Shown here: positions 1 through 10,711 of the stretch, in pieces
Layout: each line of letters begins with the position of its first letter
Position numbering within the stretch: position 1 is the stretch's first letter
NCBI GenBank assembly: GCA_012033205.1
Contig: JAAUSO010000011.1
Coordinates: 1 to 64,000, forward strand
DNA: 64,000 nt
Direction: 5' to 3'
From: Richelia sp. SL_2_1
GTDB taxonomy: Bacteria > Cyanobacteriota > Cyanobacteriia > Cyanobacteriales > Nostocaceae
The notes under the pieces: model-generated
Seen by the model: the letters and a program-made list of their open reading frames with translations, nothing else
Told to the model about the DNA's origin: nothing
Databases searched by the model: none
Program-made: the position numbers and the translations under genes

Positions 1-102
1 TCCTAACTCCTAACTCCTAACTCCTAACTCCTAACTCCTAACTCCTAACTCCTAACTCTTAACTCCTAACTCTTAACTCCTAACTCCTAACTCCTAACTC
101 TT
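1..102. repeat. Tandem heptanucleotide repeat (TCCTAAC/TCTTAAC)n
   Basis: About 14 consecutive copies of tcctaac with tcttaac variants directly abutting the guaA 3' end; window edge truncates it. Confidence 0.95.
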
Positions 103-107
103 ATTAA

Positions 108-1736
108 TTACTCCCATTCAATAGTTCCAGGTGGCTTAGATGTAATATCAAGCACAACTCTATTCACACCTTTAACTTCATTTACAATCCGATTAGAAAT
201 AACTTCGAGTATATCGTAAGGTACCCGCGCCCAATCTGCGGTCATTCCATCTTCACTGGTAACTATCCGTAATACTACTGGATAAGCATAAGTCCTTTGG
301 TCGCCCATAACACCTACGCTCCTGACTGGTAATAGTACAGCGAAGGCTTGCCAGTATTTGTTATACAGATTATTACGGTTAATCTCTTGACGCACAATTA
401 AATCAGCGTCTCGTAAAATATTTAACCGTTCGGCGGTGACTTCCCCAATAATACGAATAGCTAAACCTGGACCAGGAAAAGGATGACGTTGGACAATTTC
501 TTCTGGTAAACCGACGCAAAGTCCTACCTTACGAACTTCATCTTTAAAAAGTTTTCGTAGAGGTTCTACTAATTTGAAACGCAAGTCTTTGGGTAAACCA
601 CCAACATTGTGATGGCTCTTAATTTTGACTGCTACTCGTTCTCCAGTTTGGGGATCAACATTGGTATCTGCTGATTCAATTACGTCGGGATATAAGGTTC
701 CTTGGGCTAAATAATCAAAAGGACCAAGCTTTTTGGATGTTTCTTCAAATGCGTGGATAAATTCACGTCCAATGATACGTCGCTTTTCTTCTGGATCGGT
801 GATTCCATCTAAGGCTTTAATAAAGTGTTCGCGAGCGTTCACATATTCAACCGGGATGTGAAACTGTTCTGAGAATAATTTGAGCAAGCGTTCCGGTTCT
901 AACTTCCGCATAAAGCCTTGGTCGATGAAAACGCAAGTTAATTGATCTCCAATGGCTTTATGTAGCAAAAATGCCAGTGTCGAAGAGTCAACTCCTCCGC
1001 TGAGTGCTAACAATACTCGCTTGTCACCAACTTTAGCGCGAATTTCTCTAATGGCTTCTTCTACAAAAGCATCGGTTGTCCAGGTAGGTTCGCTTTCACA
1101 GATTTGATAAACAAAATTACGGATTAACGAGAATCCACCCACAGAATGCACTACTTCTGGATGAAACTGCACACCGTAAAGTTTCTTCTCATGATTTGCG
1201 ATCGCCGCACAAGGAGTATTCGCTGTATGGGCTAATAATTCAAATCCGGGAGGCATTTTAATTACCGAATCACCATGACTCATCCACATGGTAGTACCAT
1301 CTTCAACGCTGGTAAGCAAGTTTGTCGCGTCGTCTATATACAAAGCGGCTTTACCATACTCACCGCGTTCGGATTTTTTAACTTCTCCACCGAGTTGCTG
1401 CACCATCAGCTGCATACCGTAGCAGACACCCAAAATCGGGATTCCCAAATGCCATATTTCGGGATCGCAATGGGGAGCTTTGACATCATAAACCGAACTC
1501 GGTCCACCTGAAAGAATGATTCCTTTAGGATTAAGTTGACGAAGCTGCTCGGCTGTGGTGCGATAGGAAATAACTTCGGAATATACTTGAGTTTCGCGGA
1601 TTCTACGAGCAATTAGTTCGGAATACTGAGAACCAAAGTCGAGAATCGCAATCATTTGACGATTAATTTGCTTTTTCGATTCTACTTTTTGAGCTTGAGG
1701 AGCATCTTTACTTAGTAGACTCACCGCTGTGTTCAT
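108..1736 (-). CDS. guaA: GMP synthase (glutamine-hydrolysing); start probably at internal Met (MNTAVSLL..., ~1736) rather than ORF start 1796
   Basis: [18 protein letters not shown] GATase N-term, [21 protein letters not shown]-PPase motif, C-term [11 protein letters not shown]. Confidence 0.97.
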   Translation of the reverse strand: MNTAVSLLSKDAPQAQKVESKKQINRQMIAILDFGSQYSELIARRIRETQVYSEVISYRTTAEQLRQLNPKGIILSGGPSSVYDVKAPHCDPEIWHLGIPILGVCYGMQLMVQQLGGEVKKSERGEYGKAALYIDDATNLLTSVEDGTTMWMSHGDSVIKMPPGFELLAHTANTPCAAIANHEKKLYGVQFHPEVVHSVGGFSLIRNFVYQICESEPTWTTDAFVEEAIREIRAKVGDKRVLLALSGGVDSSTLAFLLHKAIGDQLTCVFIDQGFMRKLEPERLLKLFSEQFHIPVEYVNAREHFIKALDGITDPEEKRRIIGREFIHAFEETSKKLGPFDYLAQGTLYPDVIESADTNVDPQTGERVAVKIKSHHNVGGLPKDLRFKLVEPLRKLFKDEVRKVGLCVGLPEEIVQRHPFPGPGLAIRIIGEVTAERLNILRDADLIVRQEINRNNLYNKYWQAFAVLLPVRSVGVMGDQRTYAYPVVLRIVTSEDGMTADWARVPYDILEVISNRIVNEVKGVNRVVLDITSKPPGTIEWE

Positions 1737-2261
1737 AATGGGGAAATTAGAAGAGTAAGGATTTACGATAGCTTCCGATTTGGCTAAATACCACAAGGGC
1801 TAGCTGTATTCAAGCAAGGTTTTTTAACTACTTTCACATCAAACGCAAAATCGATATATGCGCCTGCTGTAATTCTTATATCTGTTAATGCTATTAAGAT
1901 TAAAAAGTTACCTTAAACTGGCTCCAAAAAGATATATTTATTTATTTGGATTTCTTATGTTTATTTTTATTAACTTACCATAAGTTGGTCATTTTGCGTC
2001 AAAGAAACTTTGTTTTTTTTGCAAAGAATCCAATTTTTTGAAGTTCATTATGGTTGTATTATCTAGCGATAGCTTAGTTTTTGAGGCAAATCAATTAAAA
2101 ACAGACGAAAATTAGACAAAGAACGGTCATATTTTCCATAAGACATTTTGTGTAATATATCAACCCATAAGAGGGGTATTATCTCTTGTATAAACATCAA
2201 TATAATATAAATATAATATATAAGTATAAATTTTCAATTTACCTAAAGAATTTTAATTTTT

Positions 2262-2561
2262 TTACACGTTGGCTTGTGCGAGTAAGGTTTGCATCTGTTC
2301 TATAGAAAGTCCTTGCTCGATATATTGAGGTGAGTCTGGATTATAAGGACTTTTTAAACGGTCAATACTAATAATATTTGCTTGTTGGGGTATGACGGGA
2401 ACATCAGGATCGAAAGCAGTTGGACGCATTAAAGAACTAGAAAAGCCTTTAAAAATAGCAACTTCGTCTCGTTCACCGTTTATTTCCACCGTTACAAGTA
2501 AGACTTCTTGAGGACGTTTAGTCGTGTATTGTTCAAGTCGTTTATTAATTGGACTATTCAT
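2262..2561 (-). CDS. Conserved hypothetical protein (99 aa)
   Basis: Intact ORF with plausible cyanobacterial conserved-hypothetical composition. Confidence 0.65.
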   Translation of the reverse strand: MNSPINKRLEQYTTKRPQEVLLVTVEINGERDEVAIFKGFSSSLMRPTAFDPDVPVIPQQANIISIDRLKSPYNPDSPQYIEQGLSIEQMQTLLAQANV

Positions 2562-2569
2562 GGAAATTG

Positions 2570-2775
2570 TGAGGAGTGAGGAGTGAGGAGTTAGGAGTTA
2601 GGAGTGAGGAGTTAGGAGTTGGTGGTTGGTGGTTAGTTGTTCGTTGGTGGTTGTTAGTGGTTGGTGGTTGGTTGAGGAGTTGGTGGTTGTTAGTGGTTAG
2701 TGGTTGCTGGTTGGTTGATGGTTGTTTTTCTAATAACCACTGTCCCAGGTCAACTGTCCCAGGTCAACTGTCCCC
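2570..2775. repeat. Low-complexity direct repeats (gaggagttag, ggtggttggt, gtcccaggtcaact)
   Basis: Serial short direct repeats; GTCCCAGGTCAACT occurs twice in tandem at ~2752-2772. Confidence 0.9.
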
Positions 2776-2783
2776 CATCTCTC

Positions 2784-3377
2784 CTACTGCGGTGCAGCAG
2801 AACGTCCTTGCTTGCCGAGTTTGACGGCTACAAAATAGATTAGGCAAAGAACGTAAAAAACTAAGCCAATGATACCTAGAAAGCCTAATAATCCGGTATT
2901 AATGTTGGGATGGAAATACTCTTTGAATAATAATGGTGCTTCCAACCAAACTTTGCAGTAAGAAGACTGGAGAACCGTTTCCGAAAAAGCACAACCTAGG
3001 AATGGAATGGTTACAAGCGCTCCTAAAATACAATAAATGGTTGTAGCCCAACGCCAAGAGGTAAAAACAAATTTTAATGCTCCCTCGGAACCGTACTGAA
3101 TCTCATCATTTAAGTCTATCCAGAACCATAAGGCAATTGGGATCAAGATACGCGCCATTAAAGATGAAATAAAGCTGACACCAAAACCACCAATCATCAA
3201 ATAAACTGTAATTGCAAGTAAACTTGAGACTCGCCAATAAATAGTCAATAGACGTTGGATTGCTTCAGCTTTTTCAACGAATGCCCAAATCAGTAACACT
3301 AAAGGAATCAACACCGTAAATAAAACCGCCAAACGGTAGTCCATCCAAACTAACGGGCGAAACCAAATATCATTCAT
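2784..3377 (-). CDS. DUF3177-like integral membrane protein
   Basis: MNDIWFRPLVWMDYRLAVLFTVLIPLVLLIWAF; several hydrophobic segments; resembles cyanobacterial DUF3177 family. Confidence 0.75.
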   Translation of the reverse strand: MNDIWFRPLVWMDYRLAVLFTVLIPLVLLIWAFVEKAEAIQRLLTIYWRVSSLLAITVYLMIGGFGVSFISSLMARILIPIALWFWIDLNDEIQYGSEGALKFVFTSWRWATTIYCILGALVTIPFLGCAFSETVLQSSYCKVWLEAPLLFKEYFHPNINTGLLGFLGIIGLVFYVLCLIYFVAVKLGKQGRSAAPQ

Positions 3378-3772
3378 AATTATTCACTATATACAATTTA
3401 AGACTTTAACCAAGAAAGCCAATATTTAAAAGTCAAGTATCTAAAATATTGTGAGTATTTTGAGGAATTGATTATAAAGATTTGATCCGGCAATTGTCAT
3501 CTGTGGGTTACTTGCTTCCACAATCGAGTTTGTCTGTAACATGAATTTGCTACAAAATGAAAAGCTTGATTCCTCCCAAGTTCAGGGAGAGCTAAAAAAC
3601 TCACCCTGACTATCCCAAGTCGCTAGTTCCTCATGCTGATTTATGGGGGATAAAATTGCATGAGCAATGAGATTTCAAACTTTTGTGAGTTTAAAACGAT
3701 TATCTAAAGCATGAGGAGCAATCTGGTTGCTTGAGTGGGAAAAGAAATATACATTAATGACGAACTTAATTT

Positions 3773-3994
3773 TTAGTCGTCGTAAACTCTGCACTCATCA
3801 GCTTCAGGGTTTTCATCACAGTACTTCTCTAAGGAGTTTTTGGGCTTAGATTGACGTTGGTGAGAAGCTTCTGCTTGTAATTCTTCTACTGCATCCCAAG
3901 CAGCAGCGCACTCTGCGGAGTTGCTTCCTGAAGTATCGCAAACAGCGCGAGCTTCTTGGAGTTCTTCTTGGATTTTATCTTTGATATCGCTCAT
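3773..3994 (-). CDS. cp12: Calvin cycle regulator CP12
   Basis: 73 aa with N-term Cys pair (AVCDTSGSNSAECAAAWDAVEELQAEASH) and C-term CDENPEADECRVYDD. Confidence 0.97.
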   Translation of the reverse strand: MSDIKDKIQEELQEARAVCDTSGSNSAECAAAWDAVEELQAEASHQRQSKPKNSLEKYCDENPEADECRVYDD

Positions 3995-4349
3995 GGCTTT
4001 TATTGTGTTAGACGGTTCTTAATACAAGTATAGAAAAAGTTTGGCAAAGACAGTTTGACGGTATTAATCATTTTACCTACCTTTGTGCGTTAGTAAAGGC
4101 GATGTAGTCAAGCGGCACTATCAAAATACCGCGAATATTCTGATCTATGGAGCCTCCAACTTAAACTTTTAAGATTTTGAAGATTTTTGCTAAGTTTTCA
4201 TACCCAGTTTCCGAATAAATCCACCGAAACAGTCAATTATTGTAAGATGCAGTTAAGGTTCCTGGGCATAGAAGAGAAATATAAATCAAAATCAAAATCA
4301 AAAGTATGATTCCTCAAAACATCAAAATATAACAATTTTTATTAAATTC

Positions 4350-5582
4350 ATGGTAGATAAAATGCAGTGGATAAACGTCTTGTCAACCCGCCCTTCTCTG
4401 GAAGCAGCAATTTCTGAAGTTGTAGAAGAAGCTTTAATTAAGTTATCGGCAAAACCAAATTTAGGACTAGTGTTCATCTCGTCTGCTTTTACAAGTGAGT
4501 ATTCACGACTCTTGCCTTTACTTGCACAGCAACTAAATGTACCCGTATTAATTGGCTGTAGTGGAGATGGTATTGTGGGTACAAATGGTTGGGGGCAAGC
4601 TCAAGAATTGGAAGCACAAGCGGGTTTATCGCTGACTTTAGCCTGTTTACCATCGGTAAATATTCGTCCGTTTCATATTGTTGCTGAAGAGTTACCGGAT
4701 TTAGACAGTTCACCGGATGCTTGGATCGATTTAATTGGTTTACCACCGAACCCTACGCCCCAATTTATTTTACTTTCAAGCAACTTCGCAAGTGGTATCA
4801 ATGACTTGCTAAAGGGTTTAGACTTTGCTTATCCTGGTTCTGTCACCGTCGGAGGACAAGCAAGCGGTGGTGGGATGGGAAATAATATTGCTTTATTCTG
4901 TAACAATAAGCTTTATCATCAGGGTACTGTAGGAATAGCTTTAGCTGGCAATATTAAATTAGATCCAATTGTCGCTCAAGGTTGTCGTCCAATTGGTATT
5001 CCGTACCAAATTAGCAAGTGCGATCGCAATATAATTTTAGAACTTGACGAACAAGTGCCATTGATTTTGTTGCGTGATTTGATTGCGAGTTTAAGTGAAG
5101 AAGAAAAAATCCTCGCTCAAAATTCTTTGTTCGTGGGTGTAGCGATGGATGAATTTAAACAAGATTTACATCCAGGAGACTTTTTAATTCGTAATATTTT
5201 GGGAGTAGATCCAACAACTGGTGCGATCGCAGTTGGTGATTACCTGCGTCCCGGACAAACAATACAATTTCACCTGCGTGACGCTCAAACTTCCGCCCAA
5301 GATTTAGAATTTTTGCTCAAAAAATATCGAGAAGAAAAAACTTCAGATCCATCACCTGTGGGTGCTTTAATGTTTTCCTGTTTGGGTAGAGGTCAAGGAC
5401 TTTATCGAAAGCCTAATTTTGATTCTACATTATTTCGGCGTTATATCAAAGATATACCTGTGGGAGGATTTTTCTGTGGAGGTGAAATTGGCCCGGTTGG
5501 TGCTAGTACTTTTCTCCACGGTTACACCTCGGTTTTTGCGATATGTAGGGAAATCGGGAATAGAGTCGGGGAAAGACGATGA
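4350..5582 (+). CDS. FIST N-/C-domain sensory protein
   Basis: LGLVFISSAFTSEY, GCSGDGIVG, GGQASGGG, C-term GALMFSCLGRG and GGFFCGGEIGPVG typical of FIST proteins. Confidence 0.88.
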   Translation: MVDKMQWINVLSTRPSLEAAISEVVEEALIKLSAKPNLGLVFISSAFTSEYSRLLPLLAQQLNVPVLIGCSGDGIVGTNGWGQAQELEAQAGLSLTLACLPSVNIRPFHIVAEELPDLDSSPDAWIDLIGLPPNPTPQFILLSSNFASGINDLLKGLDFAYPGSVTVGGQASGGGMGNNIALFCNNKLYHQGTVGIALAGNIKLDPIVAQGCRPIGIPYQISKCDRNIILELDEQVPLILLRDLIASLSEEEKILAQNSLFVGVAMDEFKQDLHPGDFLIRNILGVDPTTGAIAVGDYLRPGQTIQFHLRDAQTSAQDLEFLLKKYREEKTSDPSPVGALMFSCLGRGQGLYRKPNFDSTLFRRYIKDIPVGGFFCGGEIGPVGASTFLHGYTSVFAICREIGNRVGERR

Positions 5583-5840
5583 AATGAGTCATGAGTAAAT
5601 ATCAACGTTTTCAACTTATGCAAAAATCCGGCGATAACCAAAGTTAAATCTGGCTTTTCCCGCTTCTGTCTTGCTTGTCTGCCCTTCAGAAGAATATGCC
5701 TTTTGTTCTGCATTATCGCAGATGGAGATTAATCAATCATCCGAAATTAACAATAATCCGATGGTAGATTTACATTAAAGAGCCATTATTCTGCGTAAGT
5801 TTCTACATCATCTTTTTGCTTTTAATAGGTAAGCATTTAC

Positions 5841-8800
5841 ATGAGTAAATTAGTTGTCATCAATCTGGGATATGGTGACTTGGAACAAGGATTTAAGCAA
5901 GTAACTGCTCAATTATGGGAAGTAGGTAATCCTCTTCCAGAAAAATTTGTAGCTTCCTTAGCTCCAGCAGTCGAAATAATTACACTGTATCAAAATTGGC
6001 AGATGGGTTATCAAACCTTGTGTAATCGTCTGCCTTCACGTTCAATGGATGAAGATGACGAAATAGAAATTGATGCCGCTGGTATTACTAATGTTTCGGA
6101 TATCGATTTTAATCAGTTAAGTCAAAAATTACAAATATCTCTAAATGATTGGCTAAAATCTGTAGATTTTCTCAACATTGATCGCAAACTGCGATCGGCA
6201 TTAAACTCAACAGAAGAAATACAAGTAATTATTGAAACTAATAATATATTACTACGACGATTACCTTGGCATTGCTGGGATTTTTTTGATGATTATCCTG
6301 ATTCGGCAATTGCTCTTTCTCAACTGGAATATCAACGGATCGCAAACTCAAAACAGTCAAAATTCCCCAGACAAAAAGTGAGAATTTTAGCAGTTTTAGG
6401 GAATAGTCAAGGTATTAATTTGGAAGCAGAAACCAGATTTTTAGAAAGCTTAAAAGATGCAGAAGTTGAGTTTCTTGTTCAACCTTCACGGACTATATTT
6501 AATAACTATCTTTGGGATTCTCAAGGTTGGGATATTCTCTTTTTTGCAGGTCATAGTCAAACAGAAGGAAAAACCGGGCGAATTTATATTAATGATAAGG
6601 ATAACAACAATAGTTTAACTATTGAACAGTTAGAAGAAGCCCTTAAACAAGCAATTGAAAAAGGTTTAAAATTAGCAATATTTAATTCCTGTGATGGTTT
6701 GGGATTGGCAGATCAATTACTTTTATTGCATATCCCTACAGTTATTGTGATGCGGGAACCAGTACCAAATCTGGTTGCTCAAAAGTTTTTTGAGTATTTT
6801 CTCGAATTTTTTGCGATTGAAAAATTTTCTTTATATTTAGCAGTAAAACTTGCACGCAGAAAACTACAAGGATTAGAAAATGAATTTCCTGCTGCTTCTT
6901 GGTTGCCTGTAATTTGTCAAAATCCCAGTACAAATCCATTAAATTGGTTAGATTTAGGTCGTCGTCCTAGTAAAATTAGTCCATATCGCGGTTTGTTCAG
7001 TTTTCGCGAAGTTGATGCACAGTTCTTTTTTGGACGGGAAACCTTCACCCAGATGTTGCTAAATGCAGTACAAAATCAACCTTTGGTTGCGGTGATTGGT
7101 TCTAGTGGTAGTGGTAAATCTAGTGTGGTGTTTGCTGGTTTGGTGAAGCATCTGCGGGATACTGGAGAATGGCATATTCTTGATTTTCGTCCGGGTTCAA
7201 GACCTTTGTTTAATCTTGCAACTGCGATTATTTCACACAAACAAGCTGACAATCATCATCGCACTCAACGATTGCAGGAAATTAGAAATCTTGCCACGGA
7301 CTTGCAAAACTGCCAAAATTACCTACTCGATGTGGTGGATGATATTCTATTTGAAAGTCCTCAACAACGTTTATTGTTAGTCGCAGACCAATTTGAAGAA
7401 CTTTATACTCTTTGTCGAAACTCACCAGAACGTAAAGCCTTCTTGGATAGATTACTAGAAGTAATTAATAATTGTCCTAATTTTAGTTTTGTCATCACTC
7501 TCAGGGCAGATTTTTTAGGACTTGCTTTGTCTTATCGTCCTTTCGCTGATGCTTTGCAGTATGCAGATTTAAAACTGGCTCCGATGACGGACGAAGAACT
7601 GCAAGCGGTGGTAGAAAAGCCTGCTAAGTTGTTGGGGGTAAGAATTGAAGAGGGATTAACAGAACGTATTATTTCTGCGGTGAGTAGAGAACCAGGGGAT
7701 TTACCCTTATTAGAGTTTGCTTTGACTCAACTGTGGGAAAAACAGCAGGATGCCCAGTTAACTCATGCTGCTTACGATGAAATTGGTGGAGTAGAAGCAG
7801 CATTAGCTCGTTATGCCGATCAAGTATATAATCAACTGAATTTTGAGGAAAAAGAAAGAACGCAGCGGATTTTTATTCAATTAGTATATCCAGGACAAGG
7901 GACAGAAGATACCCGTCGTGTTGCTACTCGCAAGGAAGTGGGTGAAGAAAATTGGGATTTGGTAACTCGCTTAGCTAATGCTCGTTTAGTAGTCACAGGA
8001 AGAGATGAGAAAACTGGCTGGGAAACCGTAGAAATTGTCCATGAAGCGCTGATTCAAAATTGGCTGCAACTCAATTTGTGGATGCAATTAGACCGAGATT
8101 TTCGTCATTGGCAAGAACAGTTGCGTTCAGCAATGCGTAATTGGGAGAGTAGTGGTTGTGATCAAGGAGCGCTCTTCAGAGGAAAGCCACTTGTAGAAGC
8201 ACAAGATTGGCAGAGTAAACGCTTTATAGAATTGAGTCCTGTGGAGAGGAGTTTTATTGGGTTGAGTGTGGAACTACGCGATCGCACAATTAAAATCCAA
8301 AAGAACAGGCGAAAATTAACGATTTGGGGATTGTCTATTGGTTTACTGTTGGCGTCGAGTTTGGCTGGAGTGGCTTGGTGGCAATGGCAGAATTCAGTAA
8401 ATAATGAGATTAAGGCTCTGAGTGCATCTTCCCAAGCGTATTTAAGCTCAAATCAACAGTTGCAGGGACTGACAGCAGCAATAAGGGCAGGGCAACAATG
8501 CAAAGGATTGAAATTATCTTGGGTAGAAGCAGATACGCAGACAACGGTTGTCAAAGCGCTACAAAATATGCTTTACAACATTAAAGAGTACAACCGTTTG
8601 TTAGGTCATAAGGGTTCAGTTGACGCAGTTGCAATCAGTCCTCAAGGTACCATAATTGCCACTGCAAGCCAGGATAACACTGTCAAACTTTGGTACCCAG
8701 ATGGCAAGCTATTGAAAACACTCGAAGGGCATGATGCTCAGGTTTATGCAGTTGCTTTTAGTCACGATGGTCAAATAATTGCATCAGGTGGTGAGGATAA

Positions 8801-10451
8801 GACTATCAAACTCTGGAACCAAGACGGTAGATTATTTAAAACAATCCCAGGTCATACAGATGCAGTTAAAGGAGTTACTATCAGTCCCAACGGTAAGTTG
8901 ATTGCATCAGCAAGTTGGGATGGAACAGTTAAAATCTGGAAGCTTGATGGCGCATTGCTAAAAACCATAATTCCAGATGGAGATGTTCGTCAACAGACGA
9001 CAATAGCTTTCAGCCCCGATGGCAAAATCATTGCCTCCGGAGGTTGGGATGGGACAGTTCAACTTTGGAAACTTGATGGCAGCTTGCAAAGAATCTTAGA
9101 AGTAAATAAGGAAAAAGGTGAGGTTTACAAAGTAGCTTTCAGCCCCGATGGCAAAATCATTGCTACATCTGCTGACGACAAAACTGTAAAACTTTGGCGA
9201 GTCAGCGACGGTAAATTGCTCAAAACATTTGAAGGACATAGTGCTGCGGTTAGAGGAGTGGCTTTTAGCCCCGATAGTAAAATCATTGCCTCAGTCAGTG
9301 ATGACGCAACCGTAAAAATTTGGCAGTCAAACGGTATTTTATTACACACCTTTTTCGGACATAATGGTGAAGTTCACGGTGTTGCTTTCAGCCCTCAAGG
9401 TAATATAATTGCCTCCGCTAGTGAAGATAAAACGGTTAAACTCTGGAAACTTGATGGCACATCACTAAAAACTCTCTCTGGATTTAGCAGTTCTGTTTAC
9501 GGAGTTTCCATCAGTCCAGACGGTACATTCATTGCTACAGCAGATGGGGACAAGAAAGTCAAACTGTGGGATAAACATGGAAATTTATTGAAAATACTCG
9601 AAGGACATAGCGATCGGGTTTTTGCAGTTACTTTTAGCCCCGACAGTCAAATAATTGCCTCTGCTGGTGGGGAAGGAATGGTGAAGCTTTGGAAGCAAGA
9701 TGGTACATGGCTTCAAGATTTAAATGAAGTTAATAAACATGATGCGTTTCGCAGAGTTGCTTTTAGTCCAGATGGCAAAATGATTATAGCTGCGGGTGAC
9801 GATGCAACCGTGAAACTGTGGGAACTTGACGGCACGTTGAAGAAAATTATCTCACAGAACACTCTCCGAGGTCATAGTAGTCGGGTTTGGGATGTAAGTT
9901 TCAGTGATGACCAACAATTGATTGCTTCAGCTAGTAAAGACGGTACAGTGAAATTATGGAAGCCAGATGGTACTTTGGTAAACAACATAAATGTACATGA
10001 TGGGGAAGTTTACGGAGTTGCAATTAGTCCCGATAGTAAAATAATTGCCACAGCAAGTGAAGACGGAACAGTTAAACTCTGGAAGCGAGATGGTATTTTG
10101 CAAAAAACTATACTAGTTGAGGGTAAAGGTAGTAAAGTCAAAAAAGTCATTTTTAACCCTCAAGGTAATACGATTGCCACAGCTAGTGAGAATGGAACAG
10201 TAAAACTTTGGAAGCAAGATGGTACTTTGCAAAAAAACCTGGATTTGCATAAGGATGAAGTTTCAAGTATCAGTTTTAGCCGCGATGGTAAAACGCTTCT
10301 CTCAGGGAGTCGTGACAAAAGTGTGATTTTGTGGAATATTCAGCAAGATTTAAGTTTAGATGAGCTACTTAAGTTAGGTTGTGATTGGGCTGGTGATTAT
10401 CTGAAGAACAATTCTGGGGTTAGTCAGAGCGATCGCTATCTGTGTAATTGA
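5841..10451 (+). CDS. CHAT domain - nSTAND ATPase - transmembrane - WD40 repeat protein (1536 aa)
   Basis: FFAGHSQ and FNSCDGLG (CHAT His/Cys), GLFSFREVDAQFFFGRE, Walker A GSSGSGKSS, Walker B LLLVADQFEELY, TM LTIWGLSIGLLLASSLAGVAWW, then more than 10 WD repeats (IASASxDxTVKLWxxDG). Confidence 0.93.
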   Translation: MSKLVVINLGYGDLEQGFKQVTAQLWEVGNPLPEKFVASLAPAVEIITLYQNWQMGYQTLCNRLPSRSMDEDDEIEIDAAGITNVSDIDFNQLSQKLQISLNDWLKSVDFLNIDRKLRSALNSTEEIQVIIETNNILLRRLPWHCWDFFDDYPDSAIALSQLEYQRIANSKQSKFPRQKVRILAVLGNSQGINLEAETRFLESLKDAEVEFLVQPSRTIFNNYLWDSQGWDILFFAGHSQTEGKTGRIYINDKDNNNSLTIEQLEEALKQAIEKGLKLAIFNSCDGLGLADQLLLLHIPTVIVMREPVPNLVAQKFFEYFLEFFAIEKFSLYLAVKLARRKLQGLENEFPAASWLPVICQNPSTNPLNWLDLGRRPSKISPYRGLFSFREVDAQFFFGRETFTQMLLNAVQNQPLVAVIGSSGSGKSSVVFAGLVKHLRDTGEWHILDFRPGSRPLFNLATAIISHKQADNHHRTQRLQEIRNLATDLQNCQNYLLDVVDDILFESPQQRLLLVADQFEELYTLCRNSPERKAFLDRLLEVINNCPNFSFVITLRADFLGLALSYRPFADALQYADLKLAPMTDEELQAVVEKPAKLLGVRIEEGLTERIISAVSREPGDLPLLEFALTQLWEKQQDAQLTHAAYDEIGGVEAALARYADQVYNQLNFEEKERTQRIFIQLVYPGQGTEDTRRVATRKEVGEENWDLVTRLANARLVVTGRDEKTGWETVEIVHEALIQNWLQLNLWMQLDRDFRHWQEQLRSAMRNWESSGCDQGALFRGKPLVEAQDWQSKRFIELSPVERSFIGLSVELRDRTIKIQKNRRKLTIWGLSIGLLLASSLAGVAWWQWQNSVNNEIKALSASSQAYLSSNQQLQGLTAAIRAGQQCKGLKLSWVEADTQTTVVKALQNMLYNIKEYNRLLGHKGSVDAVAISPQGTIIATASQDNTVKLWYPDGKLLKTLEGHDAQVYAVAFSHDGQIIASGGEDKTIKLWNQDGRLFKTIPGHTDAVKGVTISPNGKLIASASWDGTVKIWKLDGALLKTIIPDGDVRQQTTIAFSPDGKIIASGGWDGTVQLWKLDGSLQRILEVNKEKGEVYKVAFSPDGKIIATSADDKTVKLWRVSDGKLLKTFEGHSAAVRGVAFSPDSKIIASVSDDATVKIWQSNGILLHTFFGHNGEVHGVAFSPQGNIIASASEDKTVKLWKLDGTSLKTLSGFSSSVYGVSISPDGTFIATADGDKKVKLWDKHGNLLKILEGHSDRVFAVTFSPDSQIIASAGGEGMVKLWKQDGTWLQDLNEVNKHDAFRRVAFSPDGKMIIAAGDDATVKLWELDGTLKKIISQNTLRGHSSRVWDVSFSDDQQLIASASKDGTVKLWKPDGTLVNNINVHDGEVYGVAISPDSKIIATASEDGTVKLWKRDGILQKTILVEGKGSKVKKVIFNPQGNTIATASENGTVKLWKQDGTLQKNLDLHKDEVSSISFSRDGKTLLSGSRDKSVILWNIQQDLSLDELLKLGCDWAGDYLKNNSGVSQSDRYLCN

Positions 10452-10711
10452 AGGTGAATTTGACAGCGATTGCAGAAGTCGGGTGTTTACGATCTTCTAA
10501 CCGCAGTACCAGACAATCTTGATCAAAACCCGACTTCTAAACCCACAAAAAATCAAAGTTTGACAACTTCTTTGTTGTAGGAACAGTTCTGGAGAAGTCC
10601 ACATCGAACTGACGTTAATTGAATGCTCAAATTGATTAAAGTGCATCAGAACAAAGAGTTTGCAACTATTTATCTGATGTAATTTGATTTACTGCACTTG
10701 GAGAAGAGAAA

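Noticed and set aside
1-102. CRISPR-like periodic repeat
   Set aside because: Uninterrupted 7-nt tandem repeats without spacers; no cas genes in window
1275-1612. ORFs 1275..1511 (+) and 1406..1612 (-)
   Set aside because: Fully inside guaA in other frames; shadow ORFs
2576-2824. 82-aa + strand ORF
   Set aside because: Translation is Trp/Val/Gly low-complexity from direct repeats; not a plausible gene
3540-3770. Possible small RNA upstream of the DUF3177 gene and downstream of cp12
   Set aside because: Some inverted complementarity (tcctcatgctg / gcatgaggagc) but no recognised RNA family from reading alone
4283-4305. aatcaaaatcaaaatcaaaa direct repeat
   Set aside because: Short simple repeat, no functional inference possible
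10474-10538. AGAAGTCGGGT...ACCCGACTTCT inverted repeat after the CHAT gene (similar motif at 27850-27879)
   Set aside because: Probably a terminator or common dispersed repeat; insufficient for a specific claim
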